DNA of 64,000 nucleotides from Anastatus disparis (GCA_017163975.1 JAFFSR010000292.1:131501-195500); one strand, 5' to 3'. Shown: positions 22,806-34,535, counted from the first letter of the stretch. Made by a program: numbers and translations. The notes: generated from the sequence alone by a model not told the origin.

Positions 22806-23947
22806 TATATATATGTCGTAGTAGTTCGTATTCGGTTGAATATGTATTAAGCTAGCTGAATGGGTATTGGGGTCTCTTACTGACCCGCTCGGAGCTTGAG
22901 TATATTCATTCATCAGTATGCTACACAACGGAGTATAGCACTTAGTACGGAATATTAATGCATATGAGGAATCCTCTCATACTTTTGATTTTTAACAAAA
23001 AGAAAAAATGATTTTAAATATTGAAGCACATTGCTGAAATTTTGTATTTACGTTTAAACAATCATACTAATGTTAAATTTAACACGGTGCAATGTTTTAG
23101 AACAACGCACCGTCTGTTATTCACGTTTTTTAATTATATCTTAATTTTTCACTTTATCTTGAAAATAATTAAATAAATGTAGTTAAAACATAATAGAAAA
23201 CATTAAACATTGTATTGCCAATAATAATAGTGTTATCTCTCGTGAAGGTGTATGTAGGTTTCTGAATCGATCATCAGCAAGCCAGTCATATTGAAACATT
23301 TATTTATGCCAATGTTACGAGAGATTTTTTACTCATCTCTTCAAAGATAATTCATTAAGTTTAAAAATAAAACGTTGTAGTAGTATTCTCTATTGAAAAT
23401 ACTACCGTAATCAATATGTAAATATCAATATCTAATATTGCCCCAACATCAAACTAAGTATTACTCAGAAAAATAATTTTTTAAGTATAATAATAGATAG
23501 AAAATATAATAACAAAATTTTTTCAAAAATCAGAAAAAAGTTATATTTCTTAAATTTTTTAATACTTTTATACATTGTTTATTAACAACAAAACATAACA
23601 AAACAAATTAAATTATATTAACAACAACCGAAAAACTTTTTTTCATTACATGAACTAAACATGAATTTCACCAACGTGTACCAAAAAAATAATAAATTAA
23701 AAAAAAGTGTGCAATTCGAGTGTAAAATCTCATTGTATTCCTCATTCCATAAATAATTAATTTTTTATATTGATAAATTAGTCGCTTTTTACAGTTTTTT
23801 TATTTTTTCGTTTATGCACAATCCTTGTTTTTTTTTTCTTTACCATTTTTTGATGTCAAAGCTTTTATTCTTTTTGATTTCGTAAAGTCGACAGACCAGC
23901 TGTTAGGTTGCAATGGAAAATGATTGCATGATGGATAATAAAGGCTG
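22806..23947. other. AT-rich region downstream of the right arm
   Basis: 22855-22885 resembles the inverse of 10510-10545, so the large inverted repeat may extend weakly past its CACGGTG ends. From 22900 to 23947 nothing is recognisable. Confidence 0.45.
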
Positions 23948-26188
23948 TTAACTACACAATATGAGCATGCCAAATAATTGAGTTTTAATATTTTTTTTTT
24001 CTTCCTTTGTCCAAATTAATTGAAAAACTTTTTTTGTGTTTGGGACTGGTTTAATATTAGCATTTATTAATGAATCAATTTTATTAATTTCTTCTTCCAA
24101 AATCAGGAACATTTTTACTTTTAATTTAACCGATTCTACAATATCTATCATTTGTTCAGCTGAAGTAATATCTTTTCCATTAGCGACTGCTCGATCACAT
24201 AAGCTTTTGATAGTGCCTCCAACCCCATCTGTAGTACTTTTACCATGACTCGGAGAAGTTATAGTATACGTAGCATGATCTAATTCATTAGTGTCACAAA
24301 AATTTTGAAACAAAAAAAAGTTGGTTTTATTCTTATATTGTGCAGTGGGACCATCACTTTGAAAATGGAAAATTGTTGCATTTGATACAGTGTTTTTTAT
24401 TAACCGTATAATAGGCTGCAAGTGTGCCAATACAGCTGATGCATCATGCCTTAAAGATTCTGAAACTGTACAGAAATAAATAAATTGAAATTGATTTAAT
24501 TTCGAATCCTTGTAGAAAAATATTCCAGTGTGCAACGTTAGTTGCTTTTTGGAAGCACCAAAATGAGCACTATGAATTTCTTCATTATACTTGCAGAGTA
24601 AAAATCCATTACAATAAAAACTTCATTTACTTTTAAATTTTCTTTTATATTCACAATAGCTTTGTGTTGATGTATAGTATCATAGATATGTTTAAAATAA
24701 TAAGGCAACTGTTCATTTACTTCATTAACTAACTGGCTAACTGTACAATTTATTTCTTTTTTTCATGTAACTTTTACGGAATAAATTCGGCTTTTTGCTC
24801 CAGGTCTTTCAATGTTTCGAGTAACCCATTTATAATACCAAGTTTCGTTTGAATTTTCACTCATGGGTAACTGCTTATCTTTGCGACCCAAACAATCACC
24901 GTAAAAACAATCTTTATTTTCAGGGTTACAAGTACGAGAATTTACAAAACTTTTTGAAGTTTTATCATTTATAATTTTGAGAAATTCACACTTTTCAATT
25001 AAATATTTCATGTTCGTGTGTATTTTGCACATAGTAGTGTCACGAGCGGAAATTGGTTTTGATACAATCCAAAATGGCTTAAGACGATAAAATGTTGCAC
25101 GAGACATTTTCATCAAACCTTCTGTATTATATTTTTCATACAAATTGTAAATAGTATCAGTTAAATATCTTTTTCTTTGTTTTTCTTTATTTTTTACTAT
25201 AGAATCTTTTGCACCAGGTGCCACCGTTGAATGTTCATCTCTTTCTAGAAAACTTTGAACTGATATTGCTAATTCTTTTAATTTATTTTTTTTTATTCAC
25301 AGTATTTCTATTGAAAAATAAGGGTTTATTTTGGCAATATTTATTCATAAGATATTTACTAACGATACCCGATGTTTTTTTCATACTATGATATTTTTTT
25401 AAAATTTTTCCAGCAACCACTTGAGAAAAAATAGATTTTTTTTTCATCCTTAAATTTTTGTATATTTTCTAAAAGTTGCTGTTCCAAACTTTCGCAGTAT
25501 ACTAATCTTTCTCGTATGGATTTTTTACCTTCACGCTCAATTTTCTTTGCATTTTTTAAAATATTATCGTCATCTGAATATCGTTGTCGTAATCTGTAAT
25601 ATCTTGTTTTCCAACGATTAATTATTCTATCTTTTTTTTTAATAACATTATTTAATTTTTGCATTTTTCTGCGTTACTGTTGCTGTTTTCTTTTAGCTGC
25701 TGCTTTAAATTCTGCAAAACGCGATTTAATGTCACTACTTTTTTTACTACTAATTTTATTATCATCGTTGCATGCCGAATTTAATAATTTATTTTTTACA
25801 TTGCTGGAATACGTATCACTATTACTATACGATGGATTTTGTTGTCCCGCACTATCAATGTCAATATCATTACTTTGTGATTCTCTTGATACTGTACTAT
25901 TGTGGGAACTTGACTTTCTACAATTTATGAAGAGATTTGAACGGTAATATAGCGATTTTATTTAAAATAAAGTCAAATAATTAAAAATTAAAAATTTACT
26001 TACTGTATCTCATTTTTGTCTCTTCTTAAAACTGCATTCTCTTTCTTCCATTTCCTTTTCCTAATACATTCTTGTTTGTATTTGAGAGCAGCTTCATCAC
26101 GCTTTTTCTTAATTGCTTCCCGTTTTAATTGTAGTTGATCTTCTGTATATTTACTTTTATTTTGAAACTCTGCACAAAGCACACACAA
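23948..26188 (-). pseudogene. Unclassified transposase-like gene (SDGPTAQY / SHGK...DGVGG family), broken
   Basis: Minus-strand fragments in collinear order are as follows. 26000-26188 is a basic coiled-coil start rich in KKRDEA/KYKQE, ending at a donor ACA|GTAAGT. A second exon from about 25920 is Ser/Asn-rich and then KR-rich, with an in-frame TAA just before 25664. 25386-25664 is a coiled coil. 24763-25224 has FYRLKPFW, SARDTTMCKIHTN and CNPENKDCFYG. 23948-24535, with its frame extending up to about 24597, has KYNEEIHSAHFG, LTLHTGIF, FQSDGPTAQYKNK and SHGKSTTDGVGG. Related uncharacterised proteins recur in arthropod and cnidarian genomes as I recall them; the Asp-bearing motif suggests an RNase H-like fold (inference). 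At least two frameshifts (near 25430 and 25270), one further break near 24600 and one nonsense codon make it a pseudogene. No element ends were found. Confidence 0.7.
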
Positions 26189-27222
26189 AGTAAGTTTTTT
26201 ATTACTTTATTATAACTATATAATTTTAGGATAATTTTCTATCAATATACTTACTCATTTTATAATCACATTATTACAGTAATATTCGAATGTTAATAAA
26301 TACTTGTTCCTCTAACACGTGAGACTACGACAGATCTGCTTCAATAGAAGTACACGACATGATTGTAAGCTATTGTCTACGCTGACGATGAAAAATAAAT
26401 AAAATACTGGAAAATTTCAATATCAATTCTACAAATCTTTGAATAATAACGAGGTATATTTCTACATTCTAACATAGAATTTAATTCATTTTCAAAATAT
26501 ACCTTTTCTTCGTGTACATATACTTATATGTAATTTACATACAATTTTGGAAAATAAATTGTACTCTTTTGATATATTTTATTTAATTATGTAAATATAT
26601 TTAATTATATAAACATTCATATAATCAAAATAATATCTACGAAGTGCAAATATTAGAAGTAAATGTACTATATTTGAATAGTTCATTAAAATTTATGAAA
26701 TATTTTTGATAAATAACATTAAAAATTTTTTATAAATTTTTCCGATTTTTTATAATTTTTATTTTCTTTCTATAATTTTCTCGAAAAATCTCATATAGAT
26801 AGTGCGATTAAATATTACTTTTAAAATGTATTAAATAACAAAGCACAAAAGCAATAAACGTGATTCCTTAACATTAAACGATGTGCTAATGAAAAATATT
26901 CAATTTTACTACCGTGCACGTTTAATCCCTGCAAATATAAGTTTTATTTTTAACATGTGATTGTAGCAGCACATAGTTCTATAACTTTTGGAATTATTCC
27001 TTTTTAGCTCTAGAATATAATTCATAATTACTGAGAACCATTTAATATATGCACCGAAGGTTAAAGACCATGAAAGTAAAAAAAATAAAAAATTTAAAAA
27101 CAAAGTGACATTACTTTGAGTCTATATAAATCCGTTTCTATTGAGAGCACATGATTCTAACAGATTGCATTCGCTTTTTTATGGCAATATTTTGAAATTC
27201 ATTATCGATTTAAAGTATCGCA
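26189..27222. other. AT-rich spacer
   Basis: No gene or clear repeat. 26189-26300 may hold the 5' end or promoter of the transposase-like gene upstream of 26188, but no motif is convincing. Confidence 0.45.
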
Positions 27223-27528
27223 CACTGAAAAAAATAGAATCTAGAACCAATGAGAATTCGCTTGGTGGTAGAAGATTTTCGTTTTGTTTTAAGCCATAGT
27301 AGAATTCCGCTTGACTCTAGAGGAAAATCTGCTTCAATGATATCGACTTCCTTCTAATAGATATTCTGCTACCACCTAGCAGAAATATTTTTGAAGCAAC
27401 TAAACTTTAATATGATGAATATTCATCTTGATTATAGTTATTAGGTACAACTAGATTTCTATTTGATTCAAGAACTAAGAATCAAATAGATTTTCCCTCT
27501 TACTCCTAGATTCTATTTTTTTTCAGTG
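27223..27528. mobile_element. MITE with CACTGAAAAAAATAGA ends, 306 bp
   Basis: CACTGAAAAAAATAGAATCT at the left is inverted at the right (AGATTCTATTTTTTTTCAGTG). CACTG-initial TIRs recall CACTA/Chapaev-type elements, but no 2-4-bp target duplication is certain. The interior repeats GGTAGAA-like words; there is no coding. Confidence 0.75.
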
Positions 27529-27847
27529 CAATAAACGCACCAATTTCTATAGCATAAAAACTAAAAAAAAATTTGAATGTTACATCGTGATTTTTGTAAA
27601 TTTGAGCATTTTTTTCCATTTTGTATGCAATTTTAACTTTGAAATGCTTGTGGTAGCATGACTGTTCTTTTTTACATGTTTTAGACAACATGTATAATCT
27701 ACTATCACTTGGATAATTAGCAAGAATAACGCACAAGCATAAATATTGTACAGGGACACAAAAATCAAGACTATATGAGAATTCCCCATATGCTACACTA
27801 GATTGAAGCGTATAGGAGCATTGACTATAGTTTTATTGAATACCGTT

Positions 27848-28611
27848 CCCTGTTGAAAAATCCAATTGGATTTCGAATTAGAATTTTTAATTGGAAATTC
27901 ATAATGGAATGCCAATGAGAATTTTAGAAATCCAATGTAAATTTATGGACATTTTTAAGTGATTGAAATATTTTTTTTATATAAAATTTTATTTATGTTT
28001 TCATTCCAACTTATAAGAATATCTCTTTTCATTGAGTAAAATAAAACGTGAGAAAGCAGACCGAATTATCGTCGTTTTAGACCAAATGAAACTATCAGCT
28101 TATAAGTTCTAAACTTTTATTTTTTTCATGCGCATTTGCTTGCCATAAGAAAGTCAATAGATAGAATGCGTGGTAGCCCCCTGGTGGCTTGTCATCAAAT
28201 ATAAATATACACATTTATATAATAGTGCTAATAATTGACCGGCAGGTGGCTACCACACTTTCTATCTACTGACTTTCTTATGGCAAGCAAATGCGCACGA
28301 AAAAAGAGTTTAGAACTCATAAGCTGATAGTTTCATTTGGTCTAAATCCACGATCATTCTTTTTTCTCAATGAACAGAGATATTTTTATAAGTCGCAATG
28401 AAAACATAAATAAAATTTTAAATAAAAAAAATATTTCAATTGCTTAAAAATGTCCATAACTTTACGTTGGATTTCTAAAATTCTCATTAGAATTCTATTA
28501 TGAATTTCCAATTGCAATTCCATCATGGAATTTCAATTGGAATTGATTGGAATTCTAACATGGATTCCCAACAAAATCCAATTGGTAATCCAATTGGATT
28601 TTTTCAACGGG
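27848..28611. mobile_element. CCC-ended palindrome (764 bp) with CTCF-like motifs at its centre
   Basis: CCCTGTTGAAAAATCCAATT at the left and the inverse of CCCGTTGAAAAAATCCAATT at the right are followed by complementary arms of about 340 bp. A 3-bp GTT flanks both sides (27845-27847 and 28612-28614). Subterminal AATTGGA/TCCAATT words form a short array. The centre (28140-28265) holds CCACCAGGGGGC on the minus strand at 28176-28187 and CCGGCAGGTGGC on the plus strand at 28239-28250. No protein. Confidence 0.85.
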
Positions 28612-28968
28612 GTTTGGACAAGAAACTAAAGTATGTTTTTAGATGGCTAGTAGAGTCAGCACGCTGCCACAAGTAGGCAAACCTTCTTCGCTCTGCGTCT
28701 CCATCTAGCCACACTGCTATAGTCAAGACACAGACAAATAAAGACAAGGCGCAGTAAAAAGTAAACAAACTCTAAAGAGCTATAGTTCTCCGTCTCTGTC
28801 GAATCTACAGGCAGAGAGCAACTAAAAGTATACCTGCACCGCTCAGTGAATTCACTCATAAGAATTAAATCAAATAAATAATCTGAAAATTTATATTTTA
28901 TAATAATGTTTTTTATTTATATTTAATCTTTTTATAGCCCCTCATACAACCTACGATAACATAAAATC
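28612..28968. other. Low-copy stretch with a TTTTATGT...GTAGG end at its right side
   Basis: 28620-28860 is of normal complexity with no convincing open frame. 28936-28967 is an inverted match to the end of the TTTATGTCGTTGTAGG family (30062-30501), so it may be the remaining end of a truncated copy. Confidence 0.45.
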
Positions 28969-29078
28969 ATATATCCAACTTGGGCTAACGAAGGATACAT
29001 ATGACCTCGACGAATGCTCAAGCCAAAAACATTGATCTCGCTTGTATAAATTCTTCGTACGCCCAAGTTGGGTATATA
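28969..29078. mobile_element. Small palindrome with CCAACTTGGGC ends
   Basis: ATCCAACTTGGGC...ACGAAG at the left is mirrored by CTTCGTACGCCCAAGTTGGGTAT at the right over 110 bp. It is followed by GTATATAACTAATAT, also seen beside the palindromes at 29893 and 34376. Confidence 0.7.
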
Positions 29079-29085
29079 ACTAATA

Positions 29086-29255
29086 TACATGTACACTCGA
29101 CGGTAACATATTCAATGATAATTCTTTTTTCTACATTTAAAAATTAACCAATAAAAATGAGCGGACTAACGGAATCATCAAGTAATATCACGTTATTTTA
29201 AAATCACAGAAAAAGAACTATCATAGAATATGTTTCCGTTGACTGTACATATACT
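29086..29255. mobile_element. Palindromic MITE, about 170 bp
   Basis: TGTACACTCGACGGTAACAT at the left and ATGTTTCCGTTGACTGTACA at the right are inverted copies, with AATGATAATTC and its inverse further in. No coding capacity. Confidence 0.7.
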
Positions 29256-29270
29256 ACATTAAGTAGCAAC

Positions 29271-29498
29271 CTTAGAGCATATACTACTGGAGGAAGCACA
29301 CCTGAACAAAAAGTGTAGACGATATTGAGAGAGAGGGCAATAGTTTGGGTAACCGTTTTCTCTTAGAAAGAAGTGGCGTCAACCAATCATGTGCCTGCAC
29401 GAGAGAGAAAGATGGTACCCAAACTGTCTCTCTTTCTCTTGCTCTTTCGTCTACACTCTTTCCATAAACGTGCTTCCTCCAATAATATATGCTCTAAG
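29271..29498. mobile_element. hAT-type MITE, CTTAGAGCATATACTACTGG ends, copy 1
   Basis: CTTAGAGCATATACTACTGG at the left is inverted at the right with three changes. The element is flanked by the perfect 8-bp duplication GTAGCAAC (29263-29270 and 29499-29506). The interior is purine-rich on one half and pyrimidine-rich on the other (GAGAGAGGG and its counterpart). The second copy lies at 45044-45295. Confidence 0.9.
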
Positions 29499-29892
29499 GT
29501 AGCAACGCTCTTCATTTTCTAATAGATTGCGAGCTCTCTTGTGTTGGAAAGTTTGATATTATATCTCGAATATCGTTTTCATATTGTTGATTATGCATAA
29601 GAGTCTCGAGTCATACTACATACGTTGAAACGTATTTATTGACGATGATATTTTCTTAATTATTATGATCTTTTCATTGCGTGTACGAGAAATGATTCAT
29701 TTTTCTCGTGTTCAATATTAATTCCCGCGAATTTTTTTCTTGTGTGCGTAGGTCTTTTATTTATTTCCTTGTTTATGTACATCACTTTTTTTAATCATCT
29801 TGTCGTAAACATTTTTTTTTAAATATATAATTTTTTTTAAATGTAAATTAAAGTACAATTAGTGAGTTCAACATGTATATATATATATATAT
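29499..29892. other. AT-rich spacer with a short TA repeat
   Basis: No gene. 29876-29896 is a TA microsatellite at the edge of the next palindrome. Confidence 0.5.
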
Positions 29893-30054
29893 ATATTAGT
29901 TATATACGTCATTTGGGAGTAAGAAGGATGAATACGGGGCGAGTTTGTTGCGAGAACAGTAGACAGTCGAGGGCGCGCGAAGCGCGCCCGAGATTGACTG
30001 CTGTTCGAGCAACAAATTCGCCCCGTATTCATCCTTCTTACTCCCAAATGACGT
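29893..30054. mobile_element. Near-perfect GC-rich palindrome, copy 1
   Basis: TACGTCATTTGGGAGTAAGA, then GGATGAATACGGGGCGA, is mirrored around GGGCGCGCGAAGCGCGCCC. The arms are about 75 bp with few mismatches and would form a very stable hairpin. Half of it recurs at 34405-34535. The apparent open frames on both strands come from the symmetry. Confidence 0.85.
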
Positions 30055-30061
30055 AGATGAT

Positions 30062-30501
30062 TTTATGTCGTTGTAGGCCAAATGAGGGACTATAACAAAA
30101 TCGATTAATAAATAATATATTAATGTTTCTTTAAAATTTTTTGATAATATGTCAAAATCAGTTGATGTCACTCTTTCATTTGTTTTTAATTTGTAAACAT
30201 GAATCTTCAATTTTTTCGCATCGCTGTTCGCATAACCCAAAATTTTTTTATGGTTAAGAAAATGTCAAAGTCAGCTGTGAGCATAGGCGCGCTCGCGCCA
30301 TACGGTTCACCTAAGTTGACCAGTCTAAACACATATATAATCCATACGACTCCGGGTTCGTATGGAAAGCTTCCATACGCCACTGAAAGCGTATAGAAAG
30401 ATTTGAACATAGTTAGAGATGAGCCAAAGCGTACGCGATGCCAATACAAATTTAGCTGGGTCTATGGGTATTGAGCCGAATTTGGCCTACGACGACATAA
30501 A
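30062..30501. mobile_element. TIR element, TTTATGTCGTNGTAGGCCAAAT ends, copy 1 (440 bp)
   Basis: TTTATGTCGTTGTAGGCCAA at the left is inverted at the right (TTGGCCTACGACGACATAAA). Before the right end lies a conserved stretch (ATACAAATTTAGC, then TATGGGTATT) shared with the copy at 33850-34286. No transposase. Confidence 0.85.
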
Positions 30502-30978
30502 TATATATATACACATATCGAAGTTGACAAATGTTGAAAAAATATATAATGGTTCAGAATACAAATATAAATATCATAAATTATTTGGATTGTTAAATTA
30601 TAAATTATTTAAAAAAGCAATGTTACAGTGAAGATAAATAATAGAAAAGACGTAACACTGTGTACGCAAGAATATGCGGACAATCAGTGATTGTGTGATA
30701 AAAATCAATTGTTTGAGTCGTTCAAATCGTTATTGTTTCTATTAATAAAATCCTGTATTTTTTAAAAAATAGTTTAATAAATTTCTAATATTTATTAGTA
30801 CGTCATAGAGAAATAATACCATTAATGGAAATATAAGATGTATGAATGAATAATGTTAAATTTGAAATATGAATTGTTGTATTAATTTATAAAATAAAAT
30901 ATTTAATATTATCGAAAAAATATAGCATTAAAAACGAAAAAAATAAAAAAATAACAGTTGGAAAACCAAAGCTCCGAG
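30502..30978. other. AT-rich spacer
   Basis: No gene, repeat or RNA recognised. Confidence 0.5.
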
Positions 30979-31706
30979 CTTTTGAACTTAGTCGACGATC
31001 TGAGTCCCGCCGCCTTCTCCTCTATCGACTAGCTCGTGAGTTGCCCCCACTCGCTGACTAAAAGAATTTGTTTCCACATATTCGGAGTCCCGCTGCTGCT
31101 TTATGCGATTTTTTAACTTGTAAAAATGGGTTTATTGGTTTGATTTTTTTGTGTAGAGTATAATGAATGTTTATTGAAATAAAAAGTAACAAAAATAATA
31201 CAATATTGCATAATTCTCATTTTTATATTTACTGAAAGAAATATAAAAATTAAACTAGATATATTTAATTATTCAATAAAATATTATTCAATTAAAAATT
31301 TGAGTGATTTTTTTATAAATAAAAGATAAAATAAATCTTATTTTATTTTATTTTAACAATGATTTAGGTCATCAATAAATAATATATTGTTTAATTTTAA
31401 ATTTATGTTACCTATAAATAAAAAAATTCAATTTTCATATTTTTTATAGTAAATATAAATGAGAATTATGCAATATAATACTATTTTATGTTACCTTTTA
31501 TTTCAATAAACGTTTATTGTATTCTAAACAAAAAAATTAAACTATAATAAACCCATTTTTAAAAGTTAAAAAGTCGCATAGAGCAGCGGTGGGACTCAAA
31601 ATGTTTGAAAACAAATTCTTTTACTTAGCTAGTGAGGGTAACGCATGAGCGAGTCGACGGAGGAGAAGGCGGTGGGACTCATATCGTCGACTGTAGTTCT
31701 TTTACG
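30979..31706. mobile_element. Palindrome of 728 bp with AGTCGACGATNTGAGTCCC arms
   Basis: GTCGACGATCTGAGTCCCGC at the left is mirrored near 31670-31700, and GCATAATTCTCATTTTTATA recurs inverted nearer the centre. The outer 150 bp of each arm is GC-richer. No protein and no clear target duplication. Confidence 0.8.
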
Positions 31707-31714
31707 TTAAATCC

Positions 31715-31745
<31 letters not shown>

Positions 31746-31922
31746 ATGTAAAAAAGATAAACTTATTAAATTAACATTTCCTGAAATCAATTTGTAAAAA
31801 GAATCATTAGTTTAAAAAATATAAGATTTTTTTTATTTGCGCAAACGATAATCAAACAAGTTATAAACGTTAAAATAGAAAAATAAAATTAATTGATCTA
31901 TTTTTTAATCACATTATTACAG
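31707..31922 (+). promoter_or_regulatory. Upstream region and intron end of the small secreted-protein gene
   Basis: Contains a TA microsatellite (31713-31742) and ends in a good 3' splice site (TTTTTTAATCACATTATTACAG) directly before the ATG at 31923. An ATG right after an acceptor implies an untranslated upstream exon, which I could not place. Confidence 0.4.
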
Positions 31923-32366
31923 ATGCAGGCAATTCTATTATTGGTAGTAATTTTAGCGGCCTCAGGTCTCGTTAATGTAGTTGGCTCATCGGTGCTCGTG
32001 GCTGATTTAGCAATGACACGTATGGTTGAATTAAATGCCGCTGCTCCATTTTGTGCTCTCCATCACGATCGCGGCGTCATCCAACGTATGGTACTTGGCT
32101 CTGATCCCAAGAAAGTCCGCCAGATATCTAATAATCTTGTGGCAGATCTTGAAGAGACTTGCAAGGCTTCCCGCAGTAAAGGAAAAGTCAGTATATAATA
32201 TGCATTTTTTATGGATTTCTTATCTTTTTATTATACGTACATTTAGAATATTTTTGCGTTTTGATTTTTTTTTTATAACTATTTGCGATAATTTTTTCTT
32301 TTTTTTTTCTAAATGAATTATTAAACTATACAGGTGTGTTATGTGCAAAGAGAAAAATTTTTATGA
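31923..32366 (+). CDS. Small putative secreted protein, two coding exons
   Basis: Exon 31923-32186 encodes 88 residues. It starts with a clear signal peptide (MQAILLLVVILAASGLV), probably cut near residue 21-23, followed by a hydrophilic region with Cys44 and Cys80 (PFCALHHDR ... LEETCKASR). The donor AAA|GTCAGT, a 147-bp intron with a T-rich tract, and the acceptor TACAG at 32333 allow a second exon (32334-32366, VCYVQREKFL, stop TGA). This gives 98 residues and a third Cys. Without splicing it ends KGKVSI. Codon composition is clearly richer in G and C than its flanks. AATAAA at 32442-32447 could be the polyadenylation signal. I do not recognise the family. It is the only host-like gene in the window, and it sits between palindromic elements. 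Confidence 0.6.
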
Positions 32367-32994
32367 CTCTGACATTAAAGAATATGACACTGACCGCATT
32401 TAAATATTTTTAGTTTTAAAATCTATTAATAATTATTATACAATAAAAATTTTAAAATAGATTTACCAAAATAAATTTATCTGATATGTATCTAAAACAA
32501 ATATAGTAAAATAAATTATCATGATATATTAACATTGTAAAATTTAGTTGTCCTCGCTGTAAAAGAATTAGTAAATCGTTATATTACATGGCATTTCCTT
32601 ATCTTAATTATTAATATATTATATAATTTTTGATCCTTTACAAGTTTATTCGAAATTAAAAATTTTCATTTCTGGTTTATAAGCCACTATATTTAGTGGA
32701 AAAAAGAATTTCTAAATTAAGTGGTAACGCGAAAAGGTCATTGAGTGTGCGAAAAATAATTCTAATATTTATATTTAATTTTATTAAGCTTATAAGTTCT
32801 GAACAATTTTTTCGAAATTTTAAGGATTTTAAAAAATTGCATCTACTATAATGCTGTAAAGTTATTTAACTAACGTAAAACATAGTATTGTTCTAGCTTA
32901 AGTATTACAGGCAGACCGAAATTACAACTTTCGTTTTTGGGTGCCGGGACGAAAAAAAAAGTCATAGTTTCGGTTTGGGTATGGCGAAAAATAG
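32367..32994. other. 3' flank of the small gene, AT-rich
   Basis: Apart from the AATAAA at 32442-32447 (and AAATAAA near 32470), nothing is recognised. Confidence 0.45.
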
Positions 32995-33120
32995 TATACA
33001 CTCCACGGGGGATAAAATGGCGATCCCATAGCACATATTTGCCACCTTCGACTTCGGCTCGAGGTGGCAATTATATGTGCTATGGACTTGCCAATACTTT
33101 ATCTCCCTTGGTGTGTAATA
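32995..33120. mobile_element. Hairpin MITE of about 125 bp
   Basis: ACACTCCACGGGGGATAAAA at the left is mirrored by TTTATCTCCCTTGGTGTGTA at the right. CCCATAGCACATATTTGCCA is also inverted around TTCGACTTCGGCTCGA. It is GC-richer than its flanks and has no coding capacity. Confidence 0.8.
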
Positions 33121-33130
33121 TTAGTTACTT

Positions 33131-33841
33131 ACCAGGAGAGTCTCTGAGTTGCGGGTCACAGATCTTAATGAAACTTTGGGATAAGTATTGAGGTACCAAA
33201 ATATGAGTAAAGCCACAACCTCGGCCACAACGGTACGGTCTAACGCTTCGAAAAACTGAAGTTATGGACGATTATAGTCTTATTTTCAGGAAAATATGAA
33301 AAAAGAACTCCTAATTGAAGTGTAAACAATTCTGTTTAGAAATGTCTTTAATAAATTCACAACAACTAAAATGAAAGCAGAGAAAGTAAGCTTTAATGTG
33401 CTAGTTTACGAATTAAAAAATAATAATTGGAACTAAGGTTATGCTTGTTTGAAGTTGATCAGTAAGAGAGTGCCAAAAATAGTCTAAATTCTAAAGGATA
33501 GTGATTTTTAGTACTCTTTTGCTGCTGAACTTGAAACAAGCATAACTTTAGTTCTAATTATTATTTTTTAATTCGGAAACTAGCAAATTAAAGCTTGCTT
33601 TCTCTGCTTTCATTTTAGTTATTGTGAATCTTTTAAAGACGTTTCTAGACAGAATTATTTACCCTTCGATTAGGAGTTCTTTTTTCATATTTTTCTGAAA
33701 ATAAGACTATAATTGTCCATAACTTCAGTTTTTCGAAGTGTTAGACCGTACCGCTGTGGCCTTACTCATATTTTGGTACCTTAATACTTATCCCAAAGTT
33801 TCATTAAGATCTGTGACCCGCAACTCAGACACTCTCCTGGT
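33131..33841. mobile_element. Palindrome of 711 bp, ACCAGGAGAGTCTCTGAGTT ends
   Basis: The arms are complementary over essentially their whole length (GCGGGTCACAGATCTTAATG mirrored near 33800), centred near 33490. The end resembles that of the palindrome at 54724-55356 (ACAAGGAGAGTGTTTC, then CGGGTCAC). The two are probably diverged members of one family. No protein. Confidence 0.85.
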
Positions 33842-33849
33842 TAGATAAG

Positions 33850-34286
33850 TTTATGTCATTGTAGGCTGTATGAGGAACATTAAAAATGATTTTTAAATTA
33901 ATGATATATATTTTATTAAAAATAAGTAAATAATGCCATTATTTACTCATTTTTTTTACTTATTAACTGTTTAACTTTAAAAATTTGTTTAAACAAAGTA
34001 TTCTTTTAATTTAAGATTTAATATGAATTTTTATGAGCATTGACGTATCTAACGTTCTTTTGTTTTCACTAACCTACGAATCGATGTCACTCACGTCATA
34101 TACGGCCATCTGAGCGATATCTCATCTATTATTACTCCCTTAGGGAGTATAGATCTGTCAATACTCCCTAAGGGAGTATTGACAGAGAGAATATCGTCGA
34201 GATATTAGCATGAACATATGCAATGCCTATACAAATTTAGCGTAGTCTATAGGTATTCCACCGAATATGGCCTACCACGACATAAA
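33850..34286. mobile_element. TTTATGTCG-type TIR element, copy 2 (437 bp)
   Basis: TTTATGTCATTGTAGGC at the left and the inverse of GCCTACCACGACATAAA at the right. The subterminal ATACAAATTTAGCGTAG, then TATAGGTATT, matches copy 1. Internal short hairpins are built of ACTCCCTTAGGGAGTAT (34134-34190). Confidence 0.85.
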
Positions 34287-34375
34287 CTATTTTACACACT
34301 GCGCGAAAAGTGGGTACTTCTTTCTCACCCGGAAGAATAAGAAGCACCCGCTATTCACGCCTTGTGTAAAAAAAT

Positions 34376-34535
34376 CGTTTATGTCGTCGTACCAGGTATT
34401 CGGTGTTGTATGTGGTTGCTCGAACAGCAGTCAATCTCGGGCGCGCTTCGCGCGCCCTCGACTGTCTGCTGTTCTCGCAACCAACTCGCCCCGTATTCAT
34501 CCTTCTTACTCCCAAATGGCGTATATAACTAATAT
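34376..34535. mobile_element. Half copy of the GC-rich palindrome, with a TIR relic
   Basis: 34405-34535 contains the loop (GGGCGCGCTTCGCGCGCCC) and one arm of the palindrome seen at 29893-30054, ending ACTCCCAAATGGCGTATATA. The other arm is truncated and replaced by TTATGTCGTCGTACCAGGTA, a relic of the neighbouring TIR family. Confidence 0.7.

Noticed and set aside
28656..28859. 67-codon minus frame upstream of a TIR relic
   Set aside because: No motif, no splice signals, and low-complexity hydrophobic middle only.
29862..30240. Open frames on both strands across the GC-rich palindrome
   Set aside because: They arise from the symmetric hairpin sequence and run into an unrelated TIR element.
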